Of a stretch of DNA of 51,658 nucleotides, positions 42,047-49,411 are shown one piece after another (within the stretch, counting starts at the first letter, position 1; each line of letters opens with the position of its first letter). This DNA comes from Syntrophaceticus schinkii. Lineage in GTDB: Bacteria > Bacillota > DSM-12270 > Thermacetogeniales > Thermacetogeniaceae. The position numbers and the translations under genes are program-made. The stretch spans positions 1-51,658 of the forward strand of contig NZ_CDRZ01000239.1 in NCBI RefSeq assembly GCF_000946815.1, written 5' to 3'. Under the pieces are notes generated by a model. It saw nothing but the letters and a program-made list of their open reading frames with translations. It was not told where the DNA came from and ran no database searches.

Positions 42047-42736
42047 TTATTCTCCCCCTTGATTCATACAGCATACCACCGCATCCACCTGTTCATAACA
42101 GCGGTATTCCGGGTGGTGCGGCTCACCATAGGTTAATTTATCTCCGCTGAACACACCAGGCCACCTGACAATGAGCACCTTGTTCCTGCTGTGCTGCAAA
42201 AGCATACGCAGAGGATCAAGCTGCAAATCCCTTTGAAAGAGGATTTCAGCATGATCGAAGGCCACCAAATCACCTTCCGCACTTCGTATAATTCTTGCAA
42301 AGAGGTCTTGGAACTCCAGAGAGCGGAAGCGCGGCTCAACTTCCAGCAGAGATTGACTGAGCAGTAACCCGAGATTAACGGGTGTCGTACCCAGAGCAGC
42401 CATCATCCCTATCCAGCCGTTGGTTTCCTGGATGCTGCTTTCCTTCTGTGGCCTATCACCGGTAACATTTGCGAACAGATCCGCTCGGGATGGGGGTAGT
42501 CCATCTGATAGCCCATCTTGGCGCTCAGGACAGCGATGGTCTGCCGGTTGGACTACCTGCATTGATTCCTGTCCCTGTATTGGAGTGTGAGGGGCTTGCT
42601 CACCTGGGTCCTGTACTGAAATGGCGGAGGCTTGCTCCGGATCCAGCAAGGTGCCGGGAATAGCAAGAACCAGCTTATAATAACGCGATTGCGCTGTGGC
42701 TATGGCCTTTTGGATATTATCTATCAACAGACACAT
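42047..42736 (-). CDS. brxF: BrxF-like protein heading the BREX type 3-like operon
   Basis: 229 residues from ATG 42736 (MCLLIDNIQKAIATAQSRYYKLVLAIPG); the frame is open back to 42847 but lacks a clear ribosome site there. The second half (PVNLGLLLSQSLLEVEPRFRSLEFQDLFARII, then LVAFDHAEILFQRDLQLDPLRMLLQHSRNKVLIVRWPG and LTYGEPHHPEYRCYEQVDAVVC) is a good match to BrxF as I know it: Walker B-like DHAEILF, and the SRNK.LIV.W.G and HPEYR motifs. Typical BrxF has a GxxGSGKT loop after KLVL. Here IPGTLLDPEQ follows instead, with about 90 residues of low-complexity sequence before the second half. It is either a variant or a damaged P-loop. Confidence 0.75.
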   Translation of the reverse strand: MCLLIDNIQKAIATAQSRYYKLVLAIPGTLLDPEQASAISVQDPGEQAPHTPIQGQESMQVVQPADHRCPERQDGLSDGLPPSRADLFANVTGDRPQKESSIQETNGWIGMMAALGTTPVNLGLLLSQSLLEVEPRFRSLEFQDLFARIIRSAEGDLVAFDHAEILFQRDLQLDPLRMLLQHSRNKVLIVRWPGVFSGDKLTYGEPHHPEYRCYEQVDAVVCCMNQGGE

Positions 42737-42999
42737 ATTCAACACCCCGCTATCTCTGCAATCAAAGGAAAGCTCAAAGCCAAGGAGCCCATTCAAGTGC
42801 TCGGCATACCCGCGGGCTATCCCTACTGTCAAGGAGAGCTTCAACATCTGGGAAAGGTCAGAAGTAATTCGGTAATTTGGCAGAGATTTTATTACTAATT
42901 CTCTCTTATGTCGACATTTTCCTGTTTTTCAGAACGATAACCCATGTTTGGCTTCGCCAATAGGGGAAAAAGTGCCCGATTGAGTTGGCTGCTCCACCG

Positions 43000-43065
43000 G
43001 GATATCTTATCGCCAACAGGATATCTTATCGCCCCCTTGCCCCCGCAGCGTAACAATGGTATAAT
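43000..43065 (+). promoter_or_regulatory. Activator-type promoter of PH-domain paralogue 2
   Basis: Two perfect GGATATCTTATCGCC direct repeats (43000-43014, 43019-43033) are 19 bp apart, about two helical turns. Four bases later come TTGCCC (43037-43042), a 17-base spacer and TATAAT (43060-43065). The rest of 42737-42999 has no recognised gene and must hold the BREX promoter, which I could not place. Confidence 0.65.
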
Positions 43066-43108
43066 CTTGCACAATAGTTAGTATTCTCTAGGGAGGGGGG
43101 ATACTGAG

Positions 43109-43513
43109 ATGTATTTTCCGCCAAAAAAAGACATGTGGCTGGGAATTCTCGGCTGGGGCGTCTTGCTTGTGAGTCTTATATGGACCATTACCGAGGGGAT
43201 CGATTGGTATGAGCTTGGTATTTTCATCATCCTTTGGGCCGCAATTTTCGTCTGGATCTGGTTCGGAACCGGATATACCATTACAGATAATTCACTGGAG
43301 GTCAAGTGCGGGCCATTCGAAAAACAAATACCCTTCAGCAAAATTTACAGGATCAAGCGTGCCAAAGTTCGCTGGTTCTGTGCTGCACTTTCTTTTTCTG
43401 ACCTGCTGGAAATCAAATACAGATACGGCGTCGTGTCAATCTCTCCTCTTGATTCTCATAAATTGATCAACGAACTGAAGCAGAGATGCCCGGAATTGGA
43501 TAACCTAACCTGA
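43109..43513 (+). CDS. Bacterial PH-domain protein (DUF1200/bPH_6-like), paralogue 2
   Basis: 134 residues from ATG 43109, with GGGAGGGGGG 12 bases upstream, the same leader as paralogue 1. Two membrane helices (about 9-27, 34-52) precede YTITDNSLEVKCGPFEKQIPFSKIYRIKRAKVRWFCAALSFSDLLEIKYRYG and VSISPLDSHKLINELKQRCPE. Identity with paralogue 1 is high in the PH region (both have SPLD.HK.INELKQRCPE). Their position as mirror-image bookends of the 23.8-43 kb island, each followed by the same 35-bp repeat, is more striking than the proteins themselves. A role in sensing or resisting membrane-active agents is only a guess. Confidence 0.8.
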   Translation: MYFPPKKDMWLGILGWGVLLVSLIWTITEGIDWYELGIFIILWAAIFVWIWFGTGYTITDNSLEVKCGPFEKQIPFSKIYRIKRAKVRWFCAALSFSDLLEIKYRYGVVSISPLDSHKLINELKQRCPELDNLT

Positions 43514-43682
43514 ATGGTAATGTATTATTATATTTTTATTTTTGCTTGTTTTATGATGCTTTTCAGTGTCTTATAGGTATATTTTTTACTGGATGCGTTA
43601 CTGTAACCTTCCCTGGTTTTATAGGATCTGCTCTGTAACATCTAGGTACCTAAGTTGTTACCACGGTATTGTAAAGCATGCC

Positions 43683-43717
43683 ACTTGCAGTAAGTAAATT
43701 ACTCAAGCCTGACCCCA
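43683..43717 (+). repeat. 35-bp direct repeat at the right edge of the defence island
   Basis: Identical to 23779-23813. It lies 170 bases after PH paralogue 2 and 6 bases from the stop of the leftward EcfT-like gene. The remainder of 43514-43682 shows nothing recognisable. Confidence 0.8.
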
Positions 43718-43723
43718 TTTCTT

Positions 43724-44570
43724 TTACGCAAAAAACAACAAGAGAAAGATTATACAGCCAAGAAATGCCACTATTGCGTTCTTCGTAATTCTTAATGTAT
43801 ATTGGCTGTTATCTACACAGGTCAACTCAGCTTGCTTTTGTATTTCATCTGTTTGCTGTAAAGAATTGGCGATAAAATTGGCCAAAATATTGGATAATTC
43901 TTTGAATTTAGTTTTAACACCCAGGTGATTATTCTTGAAAATATGGCGTGCCTGTTCCAAAATATCTTGCTTAAACTGACCCACAGATTTAGTCAATACG
44001 TTCACTATGCACATAACTATATTTAAGTATTTTGAAACCGGAATGCCTAATGAATTCAAGGGGGAAAAAACTTTATTGAGCATATAGACGATCGATCTAA
44101 AAGGCGTTGTAAAAAAATATAAGCTGCCGATATACCAGATAAAGAATATTTTCACCATTTTCAAAAGCAGGCCTTCGAAAACAATATTACTGTGAAATGC
44201 CGCTCCCGGAAAAAGCTTATTGACAAGCAAAGATAATAACAGCCCACAAAGGCAAGGAAACACAAAGATTACCCCATAGGCAGCGATATTTTTCAGGACA
44301 AACCGGAAATCACTTCTCAGAAAAACCGTGATCACAACCAGGAATAAGGCAAAATATATCAAATCCAGCCGATTATCACAATATAATGAAGCAACACCCA
44401 GGAGTATGGCCAGAACCGCCTTTATCCCGGCGTCAATTTCAATATATTTGCCTTTTAGATCAGCTGAATATTCGGGCAAAATATATTCACATCCCTGAAT
44501 GACTAATACTGCGGCATACAATATGAAGTCGGCTTATATGCGCCTTTAAAAATCTTATAAAAGTTTCCAT
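43724..44570 (-). CDS. EcfT/CbiQ-like energy-coupling transporter transmembrane protein
   Basis: The main frame (from about 44521) encodes LYAAVLVIQGCEYILPEYS and five to six membrane helices (AVLAILLGVASLYC, YFALFLVVITVFL, YGVIFVFPCLCGLLLSLLV, FIWYIGSLYFFTTPF, ending IVAFLGCIIFLLLFF). SIVYMLNKVFSPLNSLGIPVSKYLNIVMCIVNVLTKSV is the EcfT/CbiQ-type coupling region. The real start is probably ATG 44570 (METFIRFLKAHISRLH), with AAGGAA 7 bases upstream and 4 bases after the preceding stop. A one-base slip near 44520-44528 separates it from the main frame. In this context it may serve vitamin or flavin uptake with an S component encoded elsewhere. The absence of adjacent ATPase genes is notable. Confidence 0.75.
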
Positions 44571-44573
44571 GCC

Positions 44574-45128
44574 TTATTCCTTCGAAGGCAATTTGAAACT
44601 TTGCAGTACTAAATTATATCTAAAAAGATCTCTCTTTTTTTTAATCTCCTGAACTGTTAACTCACCGATACTCCCGGTGATCAGACCGGTTACCACCGCG
44701 GAAATGAGAAGCACAGGAAAATAATACAACATAACTGTCTCTCTAACTATCAATGAAGCAACCGCCAATTGGGCTGTGTTATGGGTTATCGCGCCAATGA
44801 CGCTGATTCCCTTAATGCTGAATATGCGTGACATTTTTTTATAAACAACCCACATTGCCACAGCACTGAGCAGGCCACCGGCCAGACTAAAAGGCAGCAT
44901 TGTAATCCCTTTGCTCAATGCCGCAACAACTATACACCTTAGAAAGACGATGATCAGAACATCCTTGAGACTTAAAAAGGCGATGGCGATGATGGTGATA
45001 ATATTCCCTAACCCAAGCTTAACTCCAGGTACAGGGATGGGTATGGGAATGATCAATTCTAACAGCGAAATGAGGATAGCGTTACAGATCAGAATGATGA
45101 TGACCGCATCTTTTTTTTTTCTTATTCA
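44574..45128 (-). CDS. Gx transporter family membrane protein (HepI/EetB-like)
   Basis: The main frame from about 45100 reads LLELIIPIPIPVPGVKLGLGNIITIIAIAFLSLKD, the signature of the Gx_transp family (often annotated heptaprenyl diphosphate synthase component I). It continues with IVFLRCIVVAALS, AGGLLSAVAMW, GAITHNTAQLAVASLIV and LISAVVTGLITGSIGE, about five membrane helices. The N-terminus MNKKK-KDAVIIILICNAILIS is in frame only if the A10 run (complement of 45111-45120) were A9; a TTG at 45056 is the first start downstream of it. It lies beside NusG_II and ApbE genes, as in flavin-based electron-transfer loci where the family member is called EetB. That comparison is inference. Confidence 0.75.
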
Positions 45129-45137
45129 TCTCTTCTC

Positions 45138-45521
45138 CTAATAAAGATAAATGTCAACTTCCTGTTCGCCCGTGATGGTGATCACAACTTTGGACGGTAT
45201 GCAAACCGCTTTATTCCCCGGTTTTGTCAACCAACCGGTATTGACACAGGTTTGATTCGGGCAATTGGATTCTAAAAATCTGATCCTCCCTTTTTCAGCC
45301 AGGATAACCTGGTTAATTTCTCCTTTGATATAAATATATTCAGGGTCTTGAAGATCACTGAGTTTAATCTCCTTGATCACCTTACCGTTCTGGGTGATCA
45401 CTGCGGTGATATTTTCTCCGGGCTTTGCCCCGAAAGCATTCCAGGCAATAAAGATAACAACGATTATTGCTATGCTGACAACTAATATCTTATCTCCAAT
45501 TTTGAATATATGTATATTCAT
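45138..45521 (-). CDS. NusG domain II protein, membrane-anchored
   Basis: 127 residues from ATG 45521 (MNIHIFKIGDKILVVS); ATG 45530 is in frame and lies inside apbE. One membrane helix (about 9-28, ILVVSIAIIVVIFIAWNAF) is followed by an extracytoplasmic NusG_II domain: EIKLSDLQDPEYIYIKGEIN, then FLESNCPNQTCVNTGWLTKPGNKAVCIPSKVVITI. The C-P-N-Q-x-C and later Cys are the family's conserved cysteines. Such proteins accompany Gx transporters and FMN-transfer genes in clostridia and are candidate electron-transfer or flavoprotein assembly factors. The gene overlaps apbE by about 30 bases. Confidence 0.82.
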   Translation of the reverse strand: MNIHIFKIGDKILVVSIAIIVVIFIAWNAFGAKPGENITAVITQNGKVIKEIKLSDLQDPEYIYIKGEINQVILAEKGRIRFLESNCPNQTCVNTGWLTKPGNKAVCIPSKVVITITGEQEVDIYLY

Positions 45522-46530
45522 TGGTTGCATCCTCTAAGGAAAAATTATCCTGCAGTCCAGGCGTCACATATATCTTCTTGTCGTCGGTAATAAAAACAGC
45601 TTCTGCCTTGCCATAATACTCAACGAGATCCATTCCTTTCTCCAGACCTAAAACAAAAGCCTTGGACATGCCATCGGCTTCTGTTGAGGAGGAGGCGACA
45701 ATAGTCACACTCATTAAGCAGCTGTCAACAGGATAACCTGTGCGCGGATCAAAAATATGGCAATAGCGCTTGCCGTTCTCTGTGAAATAACGCTGATAGT
45801 CGCCGGAAGTGACCACTGCTTTATCTGTAACGCTGACTACACCAACGAATGTGCCATTTTGACCGCGAGGATTTTGGATAGCAACCCTCCATGCACTCCC
45901 GTCGGGTTTGCTGCCCAACACCACCACATGGCCCCCTAAATTGACAAAAGCTGAGGTTATCCCATTGTTCTTATATATTTCAATCGCCAGATCTCCTATA
46001 TAACCCTTGGCGATTCCACCAAGATCAACCATCTCGCCCTTCATTCGCAAGCCCGCCGAATTTGTCGCTTCATCAATGAGAACGTCCTGGTAATTAACCA
46101 GAGAAACCAGTTTTTTCACAAAATCAGCTGCCGGTACCTGAGGATTTTCTGTGCCAACACCCCAGGCTTTAACAAGCGGGGCCACAGTTATATCAAAGGC
46201 AGCCCCGCCGCTTAAATCTGAAATTTTGCGCGCACTTTTCAAAATGCTGATTGTTTCCGGATTTAACTCAATATATCCTTCGCCGGCATGATCATTAAGC
46301 TTATTAATATCTCCACCCGGATTATTGATCGTCCACAGCGCATCCAATTCTTTTATTTTGGCCGATACTTCATCCGCGGCCTTTTGCGCTTTTGCTCCAT
46401 ATACCTCCTGATGAATGACCGTGCCCAACGCAAAATCCTCAGCCTTAACTGGCCTCTGTTGCCCAGTATCACAGCCTGTTGAAAAAAATAAGAGACTGAT
46501 GACCAATAGTGTGTAAATAAGTTTTTTCAT
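45490..46530 (-). CDS. apbE: ApbE family FAD:protein FMN transferase, lipoprotein
   Basis: 346 residues. The signal peptide ends in a lipobox (LLFFSTGC, Cys20), so the protein is anchored outside the membrane. ApbE motifs are all present: FALGTVIHQEVYG, IKELDALWTINNPGGDINKLN, GGAAFDITVAPLVKAWG, VDLGGIAKGYIGD, VNLGGHVVVLGSKPDG, VTSGDYQRYFTENGKRYCHIFDPRTGYPV and the metal-site SSTEADGMSKAFVLG. ApbE transfers FMN from FAD to Ser/Thr in targets such as RnfG and RnfD; both are encoded upstream. ATG 46530 gives a proper signal peptide. The gap of 258 bases to rnfB suggests a separate or attenuated transcript. Confidence 0.92.
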   Translation of the reverse strand: MKKLIYTLLVISLLFFSTGCDTGQQRPVKAEDFALGTVIHQEVYGAKAQKAADEVSAKIKELDALWTINNPGGDINKLNDHAGEGYIELNPETISILKSARKISDLSGGAAFDITVAPLVKAWGVGTENPQVPAADFVKKLVSLVNYQDVLIDEATNSAGLRMKGEMVDLGGIAKGYIGDLAIEIYKNNGITSAFVNLGGHVVVLGSKPDGSAWRVAIQNPRGQNGTFVGVVSVTDKAVVTSGDYQRYFTENGKRYCHIFDPRTGYPVDSCLMSVTIVASSSTEADGMSKAFVLGLEKGMDLVEYYGKAEAVFITDDKKIYVTPGLQDNFSLEDATNEYTYIQNWR

Positions 46531-46550
46531 GTCCGATTCCCCGTGCTCAA

Positions 46551-46753
46551 ATTTATGATAACCAGTGCTGAAACTGCCTGGAGTTAGAGATGCCGAAGCC
46601 TACAACCAGGCCCAAATTTATGATAACCGGTGCTAAAACCGAAGATCATCGCCTTGACTCGCGAAGAGATGAAGAACAGCAGGATAAAGACATAGCCAAT
46701 GGCAACCCTGGCAAGTGATAGGATTGTCGGTTGGCCAGGCTATGTCTTTAAAT
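46551..46753. repeat. Direct and inverted repeats between rnfB and apbE
   Basis: CAAATTTATGATAACCRGTGC occurs at about 46551 and 46612. An 11-bp inverted repeat, AAGACATAGCC and GGCTATGTCTT (about 46695-46753), encloses about 36 bases. It may act as a weak terminator or processing site. No gene is evident. Confidence 0.5.
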
Positions 46754-46788
46754 TCCTTTATGCTCAAGTTATCTCTGTCTCCATTTAA

Positions 46789-47625
46789 TTAGACAGCCTT
46801 CTTTATTTCTACGGCATGTGTCTTGTAATCCTGAATTGCATTTCTCCTGCATTTTTCCAAACAGACGCTCTCCTGGCATTTTTCTATACACACATGCGCA
46901 TCGATAACAGGTAGATTATCCTGCATTGTAATGGCACCGTGAGGGCACAGTTTACTGCATTGACTACACCCGATACAGCCAACGTCACAATACTTGCGTA
47001 CAACTCCTCCTCTGTCGTGTGAGTTACAGAATACAGCAACATGAGCATCCACGGGAATTAAGTCGATCACTTGCAGAGGGCAAGCAGATACACATTTCCC
47101 ACAGCCGGTGCACTTCCGCGTATCCACAACCGGCAGTCCCTGGTCATTTAGTTTTAGGGCTCCGAATACACACTGCTTCACACAGGTTCCTAAACCAATA
47201 CAACCATACTCACATTCTTTGGGACCGTTTTGAAGCAAGCTGGCAGCCAGACAGTCTTCAATTCCTGAATATTGATATTTCTTCTTCGCAGCGCTGATCG
47301 GGAGAGCGCAGCGGATAAAAGCTACCCTGGGCTCAATGTCTTTTGCTGCTTTTCCGGTTAATTCAGCTACCATTTGAGCCACCGCTTTTTTGCCCGGGAC
47401 ACATAGATCCGGAGGAACATCTTTATCTAAAACAACTGCTTCTGCATATGCTGCGCATCCCGCAAAACCACAGGCACCGCACTGCCCCTTGGGCAAAATA
47501 TCCTCGACCACATGAATCAACGGATTCATCTCCACGGCCAGTTTTTTATCCGCAAAGGCGAGCAGCACCCCAAAAAACAATCCCACCAAACCTATAACAG
47601 CAATGACAGCAATAACACTTTGCAT
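46789..47625 (-). CDS. rnfB: Rnf complex iron-sulfur subunit RnfB
   Basis: 278 residues. An N-terminal membrane helix (SVIAVIAVIGLVGLFFGVLLAF) is followed by CGACGFAGCAAYAEAV, the RnfB-specific four-cysteine cluster after LPKGQ. Then come several ferredoxin clusters: CEYGCIGLGTCVKQC, CTGCGKCVSACPLQVIDL, CDVGCIGCSQCSKLCPHGAI and CIEKCQESVCLEKC. RnfB takes electrons from reduced ferredoxin at the cytoplasmic face. The number of clusters is typical of clostridial Rnf. It is the last gene of the CDGEAB order, 21 bases after rnfA. Confidence 0.92.
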   Translation of the reverse strand: MQSVIAVIAVIGLVGLFFGVLLAFADKKLAVEMNPLIHVVEDILPKGQCGACGFAGCAAYAEAVVLDKDVPPDLCVPGKKAVAQMVAELTGKAAKDIEPRVAFIRCALPISAAKKKYQYSGIEDCLAASLLQNGPKECEYGCIGLGTCVKQCVFGALKLNDQGLPVVDTRKCTGCGKCVSACPLQVIDLIPVDAHVAVFCNSHDRGGVVRKYCDVGCIGCSQCSKLCPHGAITMQDNLPVIDAHVCIEKCQESVCLEKCRRNAIQDYKTHAVEIKKAV

Positions 47626-47646
47626 GATCTTTCTCTGCCTCCCTCT

Positions 47647-48225
47647 TTAACTGATCATTCCGGAAAAACCGAAAAATGATAAGGCAAGGCATCCTGCCAG
47701 GATAAAAGCGATCCCTAATCCTTGAAGTGATTTCGGTACATCCGCCAATCTTAACTTCTCTCTTAAGCTCGCCATCAGAACAAGCGCCACCGCAAAACCA
47801 ACACCCGAGCCAAACGCATTGACTACACTTTTCCCAAAGTTGAAACCCGATTCAACATTGATCAGTGGCACACCGAGTACAACACAGTTTGCAGCGATCA
47901 AAAGAAGGTAAATCCCCCACAGTTTATATAATGTGGGCGTATATTTCTTGACAATCATTTCCAGCAGCTGCACAAAACACGCAATCAGCAAAACAAATGT
48001 AATTGTAGTTAAAAATGTGACATTGAGAGGCACCAAAACGTAAGTATACACCAGCCATGCAAACAGTGAACTCAGCGTGATCACAGCTGTGACCGCCATA
48101 CCCATTCCTACTGATGCATCAAAGTCTTTGGAAACCCCAAAGAAAATACACAGACCCAGGAATCTTGTCAAGACAAAGTTATTAACGATAACTGCACTCA
48201 TGAACAGCAGAAAATATTCACTCAT
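47647..48225 (-). CDS. rnfA: Rnf complex membrane subunit RnfA
   Basis: 192 residues, six predicted membrane helices. YFLLFMSAVIVNNFVLTRFLGLCIFFGVSK is the conserved RnfA N-terminus with the cysteine that, with RnfE, carries the intramembrane iron-sulfur centre. AANCVVLGVPLINVESGFNFGKSVVNAFGSGVGFAVALVLMASLREKL matches the second half, with the paired Cys (NCVVLG). RnfA and RnfE are inverted pseudo-symmetric partners forming the membrane electron path. The start overlaps the rnfE stop (ATGA), so translation is coupled. Confidence 0.95.
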   Translation of the reverse strand: MSEYFLLFMSAVIVNNFVLTRFLGLCIFFGVSKDFDASVGMGMAVTAVITLSSLFAWLVYTYVLVPLNVTFLTTITFVLLIACFVQLLEMIVKKYTPTLYKLWGIYLLLIAANCVVLGVPLINVESGFNFGKSVVNAFGSGVGFAVALVLMASLREKLRLADVPKSLQGLGIAFILAGCLALSFFGFSGMIS

Positions 48226-48842
48226 GCTGCCTCACCTCTCTGTTCTAAGTATTCAGTCAGCATTTTAAAGGCTGCTACCAGGTAGCCTATCAGAATAAAT
48301 GCACCAGGCGCCAGAATAAAAATCAGCGCCGGCTGATAGGAGCTCGGCAGCACAGTGTAACCGAGAATGGTTCCATTCCCAAATACTTCACGTATTCCCC
48401 CAATAAGCACCATGGCCAGGGTAAAACCACACCCCATTCCAAACCCGTCAACAAAAGAAGGCAGGGGGGTATTCTTGGAGGCAAAAACTTCCGCTCTTGC
48501 TAATATTATGGCAAAGACCACGATAAGCGACAGGTAGATGCCTAATGCCTTATAGAGCACCGGTGAAAACGCCCGTAACAGTAATTCAACAACTGTTACA
48601 ATAGTGGCAATGGAAGTGATATAAATCGGTGCGCGCACTTTTGGGTTAACAAAGTTGCGGACAAGGGAAACAACCCAGTTGTTGAGTGTCATAACAAATG
48701 TAACACAAAGACCCATGGCTAACGAAGTTTCCACTGAAGTAGTTACCGCCAGTGCAGGACAAAGGCTCAATGCTAATACTAAAATCGGGTTTTCAATGAT
48801 CAGCCCCTTGGAAAAGTTTGCCCATAATTCCTTTCCCTTCAT
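48222..48842 (-). CDS. rnfE: Rnf complex membrane subunit RnfE
   Basis: 206 residues from ATG 48842 (MKGKELWANFSKGLIIENPILV), with GGAGGA 7 bases upstream and overlapping the rnfG stop region; ATG 48881 in frame lies within rnfG. Six membrane helices. LALSLCPALAVTTSVETSLAMG contains the conserved cysteine of the RnfA/RnfE iron-sulfur site. IYITSIATIVTVVELLLRAFSP and FVDGFGMGCGFTLAMVLIGGIREVFGNG are family motifs. It forms the core ion-translocating pair with RnfA. Overlaps on both sides indicate a tightly coupled operon. Confidence 0.95.
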   Translation of the reverse strand: MKGKELWANFSKGLIIENPILVLALSLCPALAVTTSVETSLAMGLCVTFVMTLNNWVVSLVRNFVNPKVRAPIYITSIATIVTVVELLLRAFSPVLYKALGIYLSLIVVFAIILARAEVFASKNTPLPSFVDGFGMGCGFTLAMVLIGGIREVFGNGTILGYTVLPSSYQPALIFILAPGAFILIGYLVAAFKMLTEYLEQRGEAA

Positions 48843-48843
48843 A

Positions 48844-49041
48844 TCACTTTCCTCCCTTTGCAAACTCACTGACTTCATCAACTGCCTTTTTTACAGCTGA
48901 GGTCACTGCTTTCGTGGTAATGGTCGCCCCACTGATTGCTTGGATATTTACCTTATTGCCTGCATCCTTTGTCACCTCTAACTCACTGGATGACTTGCCT
49001 GGAAATTGTTCAGTGAAGGGTGCTTTTTCTTGCTTTATCAC
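48844..49041 (-). CDS. rnfG: RnfG, C-terminal reading frame
   Basis: The genuine part starts near 49026 with KAPFTEQFPGKSSSELEVTKD and includes IQAISGATITTKAVTSAVKKAV, where SGAT-T holds the threonine that receives FMN from ApbE. The preceding residues (MIKQE) are out of frame. It completes the N-terminal frame ending at 49010: GLGDKARK-APFTEQ results if the AAAAA at 49024-49028 (complement) were AAAA. An Rnf complex without covalently bound flavin in RnfG would not work, so in an otherwise intact operon an extra base from assembly is a serious possibility. Confidence 0.85.
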   Translation of the reverse strand: MIKQEKAPFTEQFPGKSSSELEVTKDAGNKVNIQAISGATITTKAVTSAVKKAVDEVSEFAKGGK

Positions 49042-49411
49042 CCAGGCCTGGTGTCTCTTTAGACTCCAGAATGGTATATTTGAGAATTTTATTATCCGGT
49101 CCCACCGCTACCAGCATCTTAATAGGGCCGCCATAGCCTTTGCTTTCTGCAGGAACTATATAGGCGACCAATTTACCGCCTTTAGTAGCTGTATACCATC
49201 CCTCTTTACCATCAACTGGGGTGTATTGATCGGCTTCCGTTACCAGGTTTTTGAGAGCCAGGGTGTTCAATTCCGCTTGTTTTGCTATGGCAATATCAGC
49301 GGTAAAATAATATACGATTGATATAATTATACCGGCGATAATACAGGCAACAGTCAGATTAAGGGCAATCTTGAATAAACTGTCTCCTTTTTCGGCGTGT
49401 TCCGCTGTCAC
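49010..49411 (-). CDS. rnfG: RnfG, N-terminal reading frame
   Basis: About 128 genuine residues from ATG 49411, which overlaps the rnfD stop by 4 bases. One membrane helix (about 14-36, ALNLTVACIIAGIIISIVYYF) leads to the extracytoplasmic FMN-binding domain: YTATKGGKLVAYIVPAESKGYGGPIKMLVAV, then ILKYTILESKETPGLGDKA, the conserved E.PGLG motif. After KARK the frame slips and ends STLH. With the second frame the protein totals about 189 residues, normal for RnfG. RnfG carries electrons on the outer face between RnfD and RnfE/A. Confidence 0.9.
   Translation of the reverse strand: MTAEHAEKGDSLFKIALNLTVACIIAGIIISIVYYFTADIAIAKQAELNTLALKNLVTEADQYTPVDGKEGWYTATKGGKLVAYIVPAESKGYGGPIKMLVAVGPDNKILKYTILESKETPGLGDKARKSTLH

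Noticed and set aside
45111-45120. A10 tract as a phase-variation switch of the Gx transporter gene
   Set aside because: Possible in principle, but several other runs show the same one-base surplus, so overcalling is the more economical explanation without read data.
46551-46753. Small membrane-protein frame between rnfB and apbE (LARVAIGYVFILLFF region, minus strand)
   Set aside because: No start codon or ribosome site; interrupted upstream by a stop and overlapping repeats.
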